Source: an uncultured Eubacteriales bacterium (GTDB lineage: Bacteria; Bacillota; Clostridia; Oscillospirales; Butyricicoccaceae). From it: a DNA stretch of 7,139 nt. This document shows, piece after piece, positions 1 to 6,139 of the stretch (its first letter is position 1; each line of letters begins with the position of its first letter). The stretch is taken from assembly GCA_934675045.1 (NCBI GenBank), contig CAKUPI010000092.1, positions 1 to 7,139 of the forward strand. The letters run 5' to 3'. A program made the position numbers and the translations under genes. The notes beneath the pieces are model-generated. The model was not told where the DNA came from, ran no database searches, and saw only the letters and a list, made by a program, of their open reading frames with translations.

Positions 1-717
1 CCCGGGGAGATGTTTGCCTGCGCGCACGACTGGGATAAATTGCAGAAAACGACGGGGCAGCGGGGCATGAACGCCTGCCGCACCGCGCGCGAGACGGCGG
101 AAAAGTCCGACGTGATCATTATTGCCGTCAAGCCCTATATGGTTTCCGGCGTCATGGGGCCGATTGCCGATGCCCTCGGCGGAAAAATCGTGCTTTCGGT
201 GGCGGCCGGCTGGGATTTTGACAAAATGGAGGCCCTGCTGCCCGGAACGCACCACTGGAACCTTCTTCCCAACACCCCCATCGCCGTGGGAGCGGGGATC
301 GTCATTGCCGAAGAGCGGCATTCGCTGACCGGCGGGCAGTATGCGCAGGTCATGGAGCTGCTCGGCAGCATTGCGCTGGTCGAGGTTCTGCCCCCGCAGC
401 AGGCGTCGGCGGCCGGAACGGTGGCCGGCTGCGGCCCGGCCTTTGCCAGCATGTTTCTCGAGGCGCTGGGCGACGGCGCCGTCAAGCACGGCGTGGCGCG
501 CGCCACGGCCTACCGGCTGGCCGCGCAGATGGTGGTGGGCACCGGCCTGCTGCACCTGAAAACGGGCAGGCACCCCGGGGCCATGAAGGACGCCGTCTGC
601 TCGCCGGGCGGCACGACCATCGCCGGTGTGGCGGCGTTGGAAAAGGCGGGGCTGCGCACGGCGCTCATCGAGGCCGTCGACGCGGTGGAAAAAAAGTGCG
701 CGGAGCCGCGGACGTGA
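1..717 (+). CDS. proC: Pyrroline-5-carboxylate reductase, 5' end missing
   Basis: This enzyme catalyses the last step of proline synthesis, the NAD(P)H-dependent reduction of 1-pyrroline-5-carboxylate to L-proline in the cytoplasm. The frame is already open at base 1, so the start and the N-terminal GxGxxG nucleotide-binding loop (roughly 30 residues by family length) lie outside the window; the ATG at 10 is internal. Visible evidence: the Rossmann strand VIIIAVKP (nt 112-135), LLPNTP in the place of the family's MPNTP motif (nt 262-279), the helical dimerisation domain with CGPAF, and the ProC signature, including KDAVCSPGGTTIAG, at nt 574-642. The stop is TGA at 715-717. The next gene starts 71 nt downstream with its own SD, and I see no strong terminator between them. 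The family is certain; LLPNTP and the tryptophan just before it are slight departures from the usual motif. Confidence 0.95.
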   Translation, partial: PGEMFACAHDWDKLQKTTGQRGMNACRTARETAEKSDVIIIAVKPYMVSGVMGPIADALGGKIVLSVAAGWDFDKMEALLPGTHHWNLLPNTPIAVGAGIVIAEERHSLTGGQYAQVMELLGSIALVEVLPPQQASAAGTVAGCGPAFASMFLEALGDGAVKHGVARATAYRLAAQMVVGTGLLHLKTGRHPGAMKDAVCSPGGTTIAGVAALEKAGLRTALIEAVDAVEKKCAEPRT

Positions 718-788
718 GGGCTTTCGCCGGTTTTTGCGGGCGGAATCGGGTAAGATGAGCCGTGTGACCGCGCTGCGGGAGGAAAAGA

Positions 789-1262
789 ATGAAGCTGCTT
801 TTTAAACAGCGATTTTTTTCGTGGCTGGACAGCTACGATGTGTATTACGAGGACGGAAGCGTCGCCTACACCGTCGAGGGGCGTCTCGCGTGGGGACACA
901 AGCTGGTGATCTCCGGGCCGGACGGCCGCGAGCTGGCCACGGTGCGCGAAGAGGTCCTGACCTTTCTGCCCCGCTTTACGCTGTATCTCGGCGAGCGGGA
1001 AATCGGGCAGGTGCGCAAGGAGCTGACCTTCTTTTCCCCCTCTTTCCGCATGGATTGCAGGGGCTGGCAGGTCGACGGCGATTTTTTGCAGTGGGACTAC
1101 ACCGTCTCCGACGCGCAGGGCGAGCTGATTGCCGTCATTTCCAAAAAGCTTTTTCAGTGGACCGACACCTATGTGCTCGACGTGGAGGAGCCGGAGAACG
1201 CCCTGTATGTGCTGATGATAGCGCTGGCCATTGACGCGGCCCGGTGCTCGCAGGGAAGCTGA
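789..1262 (+). CDS. LURP-one-related family protein (YxjI-like)
   Basis: The 157-residue product looks like the LURP-one-related/tubby-like beta-barrel family, of which Bacillus YxjI is an example. Members are about 160 residues and lack an agreed biochemical role in bacteria; a scramblase-like or membrane-associated role has been proposed from the fold. What can be seen is the family layout: an N-terminal MKLLFKQRFFSWLDSYDVY, alternating beta-strand blocks with GPDGRELATVREE and a second repeat-like half, then SKKLFQWTDTYVLDV and a C-terminal hydrophobic helix (YVLMIALAIDA). There is no signal peptide. The start is fixed by a good SD, GGGAGGAAA, at about 777-785. The gene lies between proC and the diguanylate cyclase on the same strand, 29 nt before the latter, so co-transcription with it is likely. 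The family call rests on residue pattern only. Confidence 0.8.
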   Translation: MKLLFKQRFFSWLDSYDVYYEDGSVAYTVEGRLAWGHKLVISGPDGRELATVREEVLTFLPRFTLYLGEREIGQVRKELTFFSPSFRMDCRGWQVDGDFLQWDYTVSDAQGELIAVISKKLFQWTDTYVLDVEEPENALYVLMIALAIDAARCSQGS

Positions 1263-1291
1263 GAGATTGACGACAGAAGGGAAGCGGACGG

Positions 1292-2677
1292 ATGCCGCAG
1301 TTATTGACATCGCAGAACCCGTATGTTCACGGGCTGGCGGGCAACCCTAATCTGGGAATTGCCGTGCTCGCGTTCGGGGAGAACGAGGCGCGGCTGCTCT
1401 TTGCCAGCGCCGGGTTTCTCCGCATGGCGGGCTGCCGCATAGAGGAGCTGCCGGAGGATTTTCTGCAAATGCTGTCCGCCGAGGAGGGCGGGCGGCTGAT
1501 GGCGCTGCTCGGGCAGCAGGCCGACGGGCAGAGCTATCACTGCACATACCGCCTCTGCGCCCGCGGCGGGCGCAGGGTGCGGGTTTCGGACAACGGTATG
1601 GTGTTCCGGTGCGGGGGCGAGGCGCGCGCACTGCTGCTGCTCACCGCCGCGGAAGAGCGGAAAACGCGGGAAACAGAGGCCGAAAAACGGTGCGAACGGC
1701 TGCTTGCCGGGCTGCGCGCCGTGGGAATGTGCGTGTTTGAAGTGGATTTGATACGCCAGCTGTACACGGTGTTTGAAAATGCCGAGGGCATTTTCGGCGT
1801 CAGCGGCGGGCAGATTCTGCGCGACGTTCAGCAGCTTCAGTGGCTGGACAGCGAGGCCTACCGTTCGGCGGTCAGCCGGTATTTTGCGCACCCGGACGAC
1901 GAGGACACCATCGCCGCCGCATTTTTCGAGGTGCAGCAGGGGCGGCCGGCCAGTTACGAGGCGCGCATGAAGGCGGGCGGCACCGGCTATGTCTGGTGCC
2001 GCGTTCAGGCGACGCCCTTTCTTGAAAACGGCGTGCCGGTGCGCATGATAGGCGTCATCTCCAACGTGCAGAAGATCCGGCAGGAGCGCGAGCGGCTGGA
2101 AAAGGAGGCCGGGCAGGACGCCTTTACCGGGCTTCTCAACAAAAAGGCCCTGCTCGAGAGCATCGAGTGCCGTCTGGCGCAGGGCGGCGGGCAATGCCAC
2201 GCGCTGGCCATTGTGGACATCGACAAGCTGAAGGACATCAACGACAGCCGCGGCCACGCCGCCGGCGACCGGGCCATTCTGGCCGTCGCGCAGGCGCTGC
2301 GCGGCACCTTTCGGCAGACCGACCTCATCGGCCGCTTCGGCGGCGATGAGTTTATCGTTTTTCTGAGCAACGTCGGCGACCGCCGGGAGGTGCTGCAAAA
2401 GCTGGAACGGCTTTTGCAGATGGAAGGGCCGGTTCCCTTCCGGTGCAGCATCGGCGTCGCCTTTTTCCCCGAGCACGGAAGCCGTCTGGTGCAGCTTTTT
2501 GCCAACGCCGACGCCGCGCTCTATCACTCCAAGCGGGAGCGGCGCGTCTGCACGGCCCTGTGCGGCTGCAAGGGCGGATTTTCCAAAGGGCGGCCCGGCC
2601 CGCCGCCGGCGTCCGGCGGATGCGGCGGCCCTTCCGCGCCTGCGGAGCGGCGGGAGGGAGAGCGGCTGTATGGCTGA
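1292..2677 (+). CDS. PAS-PAS-GGDEF diguanylate cyclase
   Basis: This 461-residue soluble signalling protein should condense two GTP into cyclic di-GMP. A first PAS-like segment spans about residues 20-118, a charged linker follows, and a second, better PAS/PAC segment spans about 140-260 (WLDSEAY, HPDDED, YEARMKAGGTGYVWCRV). A short helical stretch leads to the GGDEF domain at about 270-420: DAFTGLLN (276-283), the metal and substrate residues D309, N317 and D326, and an intact GGDEF at 350-354. RQTD at 341-344 sits five residues before GGDEF and fits the allosteric inhibitory I-site. No membrane segments are visible, so the input is probably a cytosolic ligand or redox cue sensed by PAS (inference). 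AGAAGG at 1275-1280 supports the ATG at 1292. Oddly, the last ~35 residues after the domain are Gly/Pro/Arg-rich, and the gene end overlaps mutY by 8 nt. Confidence 0.92.
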   Translation: MPQLLTSQNPYVHGLAGNPNLGIAVLAFGENEARLLFASAGFLRMAGCRIEELPEDFLQMLSAEEGGRLMALLGQQADGQSYHCTYRLCARGGRRVRVSDNGMVFRCGGEARALLLLTAAEERKTRETEAEKRCERLLAGLRAVGMCVFEVDLIRQLYTVFENAEGIFGVSGGQILRDVQQLQWLDSEAYRSAVSRYFAHPDDEDTIAAAFFEVQQGRPASYEARMKAGGTGYVWCRVQATPFLENGVPVRMIGVISNVQKIRQERERLEKEAGQDAFTGLLNKKALLESIECRLAQGGGQCHALAIVDIDKLKDINDSRGHAAGDRAILAVAQALRGTFRQTDLIGRFGGDEFIVFLSNVGDRREVLQKLERLLQMEGPVPFRCSIGVAFFPEHGSRLVQLFANADAALYHSKRERRVCTALCGCKGGFSKGRPGPPPASGGCGGPSAPAERREGERLYG

Positions 2678-3710
2678 AAGCCCGCTGGCGCGGGCGCTTT
2701 TGGAATGGTTTTCCGGCGCGGCGCGCGCGATGCCGTGGCGGGGCCAGAGCGACCCGTATAAAATCTGGATTTCCGAAATCATGCTTCAGCAGACCCGGAT
2801 ATCGGCGGCGACCGGCTATTACCTGCGCTTTATCGACGCGCTGCCCGATGTGCGGGCGCTGGCCGAGGCGCCGGAGGAGCGCCTGCTCAAGCTGTGGGAA
2901 GGGCTGGGCTATTACAGCCGGGCGCGCAACTTGCAGCGGGCGGCCCGGATGGTGATCGAGCGCTTTGACGGGCGGATGCCGCAGACGGCGGCCGCGCTGC
3001 GCGAGCTGCCGGGCGTGGGCGAATACACGGCGGGAGCCGTCGCCTCGATTGCGTTCGGCGAGCGGGTGCCCGCCGTGGACGGCAACGTGCTGCGGGTGAT
3101 GACCCGTCTGTTAAACGACGACAGAGACATCACAAGGCCGCAGACCCGCCGCGCCGTCGCCGAGGCCGTTCTGCACGAGCAGCCGCCCGAGCGGCCGGGC
3201 GATTTCAATCAGGCGCTGATGGAGCTGGGCGCTCTCGTCTGCCTGCCCAGACGGCCGCGGTGCGGCGAGTGTCCGATTTCGGCGCTGTGCCAAGCGCGGA
3301 AAGGGAACAAACAGGCGCTTTTGCCCGTCAAAAAGGCGGCTGCGCCCCGCAAGGCAGAGGAGCGCACCGTTTTGGTGCTGTGCGCCGGGGGCTGTACGGC
3401 GCTGCGCCGCCGTCCGCCGCGCGGCCTTCTGGCCGGGCTGTGGGAGTTCCCGTCGTGCGCGGGGCACCTCGGCGAAGCCGAGGCCCTTGCGCAGGCGCGG
3501 CAGTGGGGGCTTTCGCCCCTGAACATTGCGCCGCTGCCCGGGCACCGGCACGTTTTTACGCACCGGGAGTGGGTGATGCGGGGCTTTGTCATCACCGCCG
3601 CCGACTGCGCCGGGCCCTTTGTGTGGGCAAGCCGGGAGCGGCTGGAAAGCGACATGGCCCTGCCGTCGGCCATGCAGGCCTTTCAGCGTCAGGCCGAAGG
3701 GTGGATGTAG
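2670..3710 (+). CDS. mutY: A/G-specific adenine DNA glycosylase MutY
   Basis: MutY removes adenine mispaired with 8-oxoguanine in base-excision repair. The 346-residue product has the family's full architecture. The N-terminal HhH-GPD domain includes PWRGQSDPYKIWISEIMLQQT, with the catalytic glutamate E36, and the hairpin-helix-hairpin LPGVGEYTAGAVASIAFG, followed by catalytic D137 in PAVDGNV. A 4Fe-4S loop of the form C-x6-C-x2-C-x5-C uses C191, C198, C201 and C207. A C-terminal NUDIX-like 8-oxoG recognition domain contains GLLAGLWEFPS and HVFTHREWVMRGF. The frame is open back to 2499, but the ATG at 2670 matches the family N-terminus and has GGGAGGGAG at 2652-2660. The gene overlaps the end of the cyclase gene (TGA 2675-2677) by 8 nt, which suggests translational coupling. 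A GC-rich hairpin follows the TAG. Confidence 0.96.
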   Translation: MAESPLARALLEWFSGAARAMPWRGQSDPYKIWISEIMLQQTRISAATGYYLRFIDALPDVRALAEAPEERLLKLWEGLGYYSRARNLQRAARMVIERFDGRMPQTAAALRELPGVGEYTAGAVASIAFGERVPAVDGNVLRVMTRLLNDDRDITRPQTRRAVAEAVLHEQPPERPGDFNQALMELGALVCLPRRPRCGECPISALCQARKGNKQALLPVKKAAAPRKAEERTVLVLCAGGCTALRRRPPRGLLAGLWEFPSCAGHLGEAEALAQARQWGLSPLNIAPLPGHRHVFTHREWVMRGFVITAADCAGPFVWASRERLESDMALPSAMQAFQRQAEGWM

Positions 3711-3711
3711 G

Positions 3712-3746
3712 CGGCAGAAGCGGCGCCGCGCAGGCGCCGTCTGCCG
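3712..3746. terminator. Long GC-rich hairpin between convergent mutY and coat gene
   Basis: CGGCAGA (3712-3718) pairs with TCTGCCG (3740-3746) and CGGCGCC (3721-3727) pairs with GGCGCCG (3733-3739). This gives a 14-bp stem with a 2-nt bulge (AG, 3719-3720) and a 5-nt loop. It starts two bases after the mutY stop and ends 21 bases before the end of the convergent coat gene, the expected place for a shared terminator. Neither side has a real T tract, so intrinsic termination is uncertain. It may act mainly as an mRNA 3'-end stabiliser. Confidence 0.55.
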
Positions 3747-3767
3747 AAGCCGGGGCTTTCGAAAGAG

Positions 3768-4013
3768 CTATTGGCCGGCAAACTGCCGGCGGGTCTGCGC
3801 GATTTGCTCGGGCTGGGCGGCGCTTTGCTGGTACCAGCCGCGCGACTGCATTTTTTCGTAAATCTCGTTTTGCATGCACAGAGCGTCCTGCAAGGCGGCG
3901 TCAAAGGCGCGGTGCACATCGGGCGTTGCCGATTCGATGGCGCCGTGCAGATACAGGTCGCAGACGCCCTTGACCTCGAGCAGGATGCTTTCCATCGTGT
4001 TTCTGTCGTCCAT
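3768..4013 (-). CDS. Small CotF-like spore coat protein
   Basis: The 81-residue product resembles the spore coat protein F (coat F domain) family found in Bacilli and Clostridia: an early helix (TMESILLEVKGVCDLYLHGAIES) and then the characteristic segment FDAALQDALCMQNEIYEKM followed by RGWYQ, ending in a Gln/Ala-rich tail. Such proteins are made in the mother cell and deposited on the forespore surface; the exact role of these small homologues is not known. ATG at 4013 is preceded by GGGGGAA (4021-4027) at normal spacing. It lies 14 nt downstream of the 58-residue coat-associated gene, so the two almost certainly share a transcript. It converges with mutY. Coding on this strand, opposite to both flanking genes, separates this pair as its own unit. 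Confidence 0.85.
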   Translation of the reverse strand: MDDRNTMESILLEVKGVCDLYLHGAIESATPDVHRAFDAALQDALCMQNEIYEKMQSRGWYQQSAAQPEQIAQTRRQFAGQ

Positions 4014-4027
4014 ACCGGTTTTCCCCC

Positions 4028-4204
4028 TTACTTCAAAAGCTGATAGAACCTGTCAAAGGCCTGCTGATGGCGTGCGGCCAGCTGCTCGGCAAAGGTTTTG
4101 AGCTCGGCGTCGGCAAGCTCGCCGGTGACGGAGCGGCAGCAGGTTTTCATATGACTCGTGTGGCCCAGAGCGTCTTCGATATACAGCAGTTCTTTCGGGC
4201 TCAT
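4028..4204 (-). CDS. Small spore-coat-associated protein (ALGH-type)
   Basis: This 58-residue, mostly helical, acidic/basic mixed protein contains ELLYIEDALGHTSHMKTCC, then a helix rich in Glu, Ala and Gln ending FDRFYQLLK. I recognise it as the short partner commonly annotated as a spore coat or hypothetical protein next to CotF-like genes in Clostridia; no function beyond that can be claimed. The frame is open to 4243, but the start at 4204 is preferred: it has an excellent SD, GGAGGTGATC (4207-4216), and the longer version would begin inside the intergenic region. A CC pair at residues 22-23 could allow disulfide cross-linking, a feature of some coat proteins (inference). It is the first gene of the minus-strand coat pair and lies 69 nt from the divergent deacetylase start. 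Confidence 0.8.
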   Translation of the reverse strand: MSPKELLYIEDALGHTSHMKTCCRSVTGELADAELKTFAEQLAARHQQAFDRFYQLLK

Positions 4205-4220
4205 GCGATCACCTCCGGCC

Positions 4221-4250
4221 TTAGTATGCAGTGCCGGACGCACAATATTC
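4221..4250 (-). promoter_or_regulatory. Candidate sigma-E-type sporulation promoter
   Basis: On the minus strand GAATATT (4244-4250) and CATACTAA (4221-4228) are separated by 15 nt. The first matches the B. subtilis sigma-E -35 pattern (KMATATT) and the second shares CATAC with the sigma-E -10. The placement in front of two coat-type genes fits mother-cell expression. The weakness is spacing to the gene: a start site 6-8 nt past the -10 would fall inside the SD (4207-4216) and leave almost no leader. Confidence 0.35.
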
Positions 4251-4273
4251 TCGAAAAAGGAGCCATATATCCC

Positions 4274-5074
4274 ATGAATGTCAAAGCCGCAGTGACCCTG
4301 TCCCTTTCTTTGCTGTTATTTTTCGGAAACGGCTCGCTGAATGCCGCGACCGGCCCGGAAATACAGCGGTATATCGAGCAAAACACCACACAAACGGGCG
4401 AAAGCTTTCAAAAGTGCGGAAACACCATCATTCTGATGTACCACACCTTTGTCACCGAAGGAAAGCCGACGGCCGAGCAGGACACGCTGTACACCACGGC
4501 GGAAAAGCTGGCGGCCGACATCGACGCGCTGCGGCAGGCGGGGTATCACTCCATTTCCCTGTGGGCCTATCGCATGGGGCTGTTTGACCCGGATCAGAAG
4601 TACTTTGTCCTGACCATGGACGACGGGTACGTCACCAACTACACGGTGGCCTTTCCCGTGCTGGCCGAAAAAGAGGTGTACGCCGACATTTTTGCCAATA
4701 CGGCCGCCATGGGCGTCGAGGGGCATTTGACGTGGGAGATGTGCCGCGAGATGGAGGAGAGCGGGCTGGTGCACCTTTACTCGCATCTCGACCATCACGA
4801 CAGGGTGACCTTTCTGGCGCCCGACGACCAGTACAAATGGCTGAAGCAGTCGGTCGACGCCATCGGGCGCGAGCTGGGGGAAAAGCAGCTGTGGGGCATG
4901 TCCTACCCGTACGGCGACTACAACCGCGCCGTCTTTGAGCGGTACCGCGACATGGGGGCGCGCTTTCAGCTGGTGCAGGGGGCCAAGTTTGACGACCCAG
5001 AGCTTCTGGTGCGCATCAACGTGCCGTACAGCGCGGACATGAAGAAAATCATCAAAAAAGCCACACACAATTGA
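4274..5074 (+). CDS. Exported polysaccharide deacetylase family protein (NodB domain)
   Basis: The product is a 266-residue secreted enzyme of carbohydrate esterase family 4 type, expected to remove acetyl groups from a cell-surface polysaccharide or peptidoglycan amino sugar; the substrate cannot be told from sequence. Residues 1-24 form a signal peptide (MNVKAAVTLSLSLLLFFGNG, then an Ala-containing cleavage region LNAA). The domain opens with IILMYHTF (52-59). NodB motif 1 is TMDDG (114-118, catalytic/metal D116 and D117). Motif 2 is HLDHH (171-175), with Leu where Ser or Thr is usual. Motif 3 is SYPYGDYN (210-217). An upstream in-frame ATG at 4067 lies antisense to the coat genes and would hide the signal peptide, so 4274 is chosen; its SD is AAAGGAG at 4256-4262, with slightly long spacing of 11 nt. 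The DUF896 gene follows at once and probably shares the transcript. Confidence 0.88.
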   Translation: MNVKAAVTLSLSLLLFFGNGSLNAATGPEIQRYIEQNTTQTGESFQKCGNTIILMYHTFVTEGKPTAEQDTLYTTAEKLAADIDALRQAGYHSISLWAYRMGLFDPDQKYFVLTMDDGYVTNYTVAFPVLAEKEVYADIFANTAAMGVEGHLTWEMCREMEESGLVHLYSHLDHHDRVTFLAPDDQYKWLKQSVDAIGRELGEKQLWGMSYPYGDYNRAVFERYRDMGARFQLVQGAKFDDPELLVRINVPYSADMKKIIKKATHN

Positions 5075-5085
5075 CGGAGGACGCT

Positions 5086-5307
5086 ATGGAAAAGAAAAAA
5101 ATAGAGCGCATTAACTTTCTGGCCAAAAAGGCCAAGAGCGACGAGGGGCTGACCCACGAGGAGGCGCAGGAGCAGCACGCCCTCAGACAGGAGTATCTGG
5201 ACGAAATCCGCATGGACGTCATCGGCACGTTGGAAAACACCTATGTGCAGGACGAGCAGGGCAACAAGCACAAGCTGCGCAAAAAAGAACAGGAGCCTCA
5301 GTCGTAA
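5086..5307 (+). CDS. DUF896 (UPF0291, YnzC-like) small protein
   Basis: The 73-residue hydrophilic protein matches the DUF896/YnzC family, which is 70-80 residues and folds mostly as a helical hairpin. The diagnostic part is RINFLAKKAKSDEGLTHEEA, followed by a second helix EQHALRQEYLDEIR and then a polar tail (YVQDEQGNKHKLRKKEQ). The molecular function of the family is not established; B. subtilis ynzC lies in the SOS-regulated yneA operon, but that neighbourhood is not present here. The ATG at 5086 has a strong SD, ACGGAGG (5074-5080), which overlaps the deacetylase stop (5072-5074); the in-frame TTG at 5071 is unlikely because it precedes that SD. The gene sits 11 nt after the deacetylase and right before a terminator, so it is the last gene of a two-gene unit. 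Confidence 0.9.
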   Translation: MEKKKIERINFLAKKAKSDEGLTHEEAQEQHALRQEYLDEIRMDVIGTLENTYVQDEQGNKHKLRKKEQEPQS

Positions 5308-5308
5308 C

Positions 5309-5335
5309 GGGGCGGGAAAAGGCCCCATACGGGGC
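5309..5335 (+). other. Mutually exclusive short hairpins before the terminator
   Basis: The central GCCCC (5322-5326) can pair with GGGGC on its left (5309-5313) or GGGGC on its right (5331-5335, loop ATAC). Both are 5-bp stems just after the DUF896 stop. The symmetry is visible directly, but the stems are short, and in GC-rich DNA this may have no function. Confidence 0.3.
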
Positions 5336-5351
5336 GGTCACACGAAAATCC

Positions 5352-5382
5352 AACCGGCCGGCGGTGTCACCGGCCGGTTTTT
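5352..5382 (+). terminator. Rho-independent terminator of deacetylase/DUF896 unit
   Basis: AACCGGCCGG (5352-5361) pairs with CCGGCCGGTT (5370-5379) around an 8-nt loop, and a run of five T (5378-5382) follows. It lies 45 nt after the DUF896 stop on the plus strand. This is a textbook intrinsic terminator. Confidence 0.92.
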
Positions 5383-5389
5383 CGCGCGC

Positions 5390-5417
5390 AAAAAAGCGGA
5401 GCGCCGGGGCGCTCCGC
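5390..5417 (-). terminator. Rho-independent terminator of ribU
   Basis: Read on the minus strand, GCGGAGCGC (5409-5417) pairs with GCGCTCCGC (5396-5404) around a tetraloop, followed directly by six T (A run 5390-5395 on the plus strand). It lies 34 nt beyond the ribU stop. With the plus-strand terminator at 5352-5382 it forms a back-to-back pair between convergent genes. Confidence 0.92.
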
Positions 5418-5450
5418 AGGGAAAACAGGGTGTGGAGAAACGCTTCAAAA

Positions 5451-6035
5451 TCAGCGGTGCTCGGGGGCCAGCCCGGCACGGCGAAGGGCGCCGACAACCG
5501 GCTTGTACAGCAGGATGGTCAGCACGGCGTTGATGCTCCCCTTGGCCAGGTTAAAGGGCAGGAAGGTGGGGACGAGCATGGCCTCGACAACCTCGCGCGG
5601 GACCTTCATATAGCCGGGGGTGACCAGATAGTTCCAAAGCAGCATGGCCGCCGTCATCAGAAGCACGCCGGCAATCAGGCCGGCGACGGCGCCGCCGCGC
5701 GTTTTTTTGCGCTTGTAGAAAAGGGCGGCGGGCAGGACAAAGGCGGCGGTGGACAGGACGTTCATCAAAAGGCCGACAGGGCCGGTGCTGCTGTACGTCA
5801 AAAACTCGAGCAGCGAGGGCAGGAGCGACAGGGCCAGCCCGGCCAGCGGGCCGAACACAAAGGCACCGATGGCGACGACGACGTCCTTAAGGTCAAAGCT
5901 GAGAAAGCCGGCGACGGGCGGAATGAACTGGCAGAGAAGGGTGACGACGTAGCAGAGGGCGGTCAGCATGCCGATGCAGGCCAGATAACGGGCCTTGACG
6001 CGGCGGGCGCCGGGGAGAAGATGGCTTTGGTTCAT
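5451..6035 (-). CDS. ribU: Riboflavin ECF transporter S component RibU
   Basis: RibU is the membrane substrate-binding subunit of the energy-coupling factor riboflavin transporter; it works with a shared EcfT/EcfA module encoded elsewhere. The 194-residue product has about six hydrophobic segments (near 16-36, 50-66, 68-80, 86-107, 115-137 and 158-180). Family motifs are visible: FLSFDLKDVVVAIGAFVFGP (residues 44-63), TGPVGLLMNVLST (84-96) and PTFLPFNLAKGSINAVL (156-172). A small-residue G22-x3-A26 pattern in the first helix resembles the S-component motif that contacts EcfT. The start at 6035 is chosen because AGGAGGAAC (6041-6049) stands just before it; the in-frame ATG at 6077 lies inside the leader hairpin and precedes the SD. 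The upstream FMN riboswitch independently supports riboflavin as the substrate. It is monocistronic in this window, with its own promoter and terminator. Confidence 0.96.
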   Translation of the reverse strand: MNQSHLLPGARRVKARYLACIGMLTALCYVVTLLCQFIPPVAGFLSFDLKDVVVAIGAFVFGPLAGLALSLLPSLLEFLTYSSTGPVGLLMNVLSTAAFVLPAALFYKRKKTRGGAVAGLIAGVLLMTAAMLLWNYLVTPGYMKVPREVVEAMLVPTFLPFNLAKGSINAVLTILLYKPVVGALRRAGLAPEHR

Positions 6036-6049
6036 GGGGGGTTCCTCCT

Positions 6050-6090
6050 GAAAAATAAAGTACACCTGAAAGGGCATGCCTTCCAGGTGT
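6050..6090 (-). terminator. Leader terminator-like hairpin before ribU
   Basis: On the minus strand ACACCTGGAAGG (6079-6090) pairs with CCTTTCAGGTGT (6062-6073) over 12 bp, including one G-T pair, with a 5-nt loop. ACTTTATTTTTC (6050-6061) follows, and the ribU SD begins immediately after (6049). Its position between riboswitch and gene makes it the likely expression platform, ending transcription when FMN is bound. The T tract is interrupted, so strength is uncertain. Confidence 0.7.
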
Positions 6091-6103
6091 TTCTACGCAA
6101 GAT

Positions 6104-6128
6104 GTGCGGGCGGACGGGCCGCCGGCAC
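6104..6128 (-). other. GC-rich hairpin between riboswitch and leader terminator
   Basis: GTGC plus GGCGG pairs with CCGCC plus GCAC (one C-C mismatch, 5-nt loop) in the segment between the aptamer and the leader terminator on the minus strand. It could be part of the expression platform or only a spacer. I found no convincing antiterminator sequence complementary to the terminator's 5' arm. Confidence 0.4.
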
Positions 6129-6139
6129 GATATCAACAC

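Noticed and set aside
718..788. Terminator or promoter between proC and the LURP-one gene
   Set aside because: TAAGAT at 751-756 looks like a -10 but has no -35 at a suitable distance, and the T run at 731-735 lacks a stable stem.
510..1310. A 266-residue minus-strand frame opposite proC and the LURP-one gene
   Set aside because: It covers two clearly coding plus-strand genes and the gap between them, and shows no family features.
2499..2669. Upstream extension of MutY to the ATG at 2499
   Set aside because: The added 57 residues are the out-of-frame shadow of the GGDEF gene, while the ATG at 2670 has a good SD and fits the family N-terminus.
1301..2782. A 493-residue open frame on the minus strand opposite the diguanylate cyclase
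   Set aside because: It is the GC-rich antisense shadow of a gene with a full set of GGDEF motifs. Its product is low-complexity and has no recognisable domain or SD.
4224..4250. Plus-strand promoter for the deacetylase in the divergent gap
   Set aside because: Only poor matches (TTAGTA and CAATAT at 16-nt spacing) could be found, no better than chance, so none is annotated.
4067..4273. Upstream extension of the deacetylase to the ATG at 4067
   Set aside because: It would run antisense through the coat gene and bury the clear signal peptide that begins at 4274.
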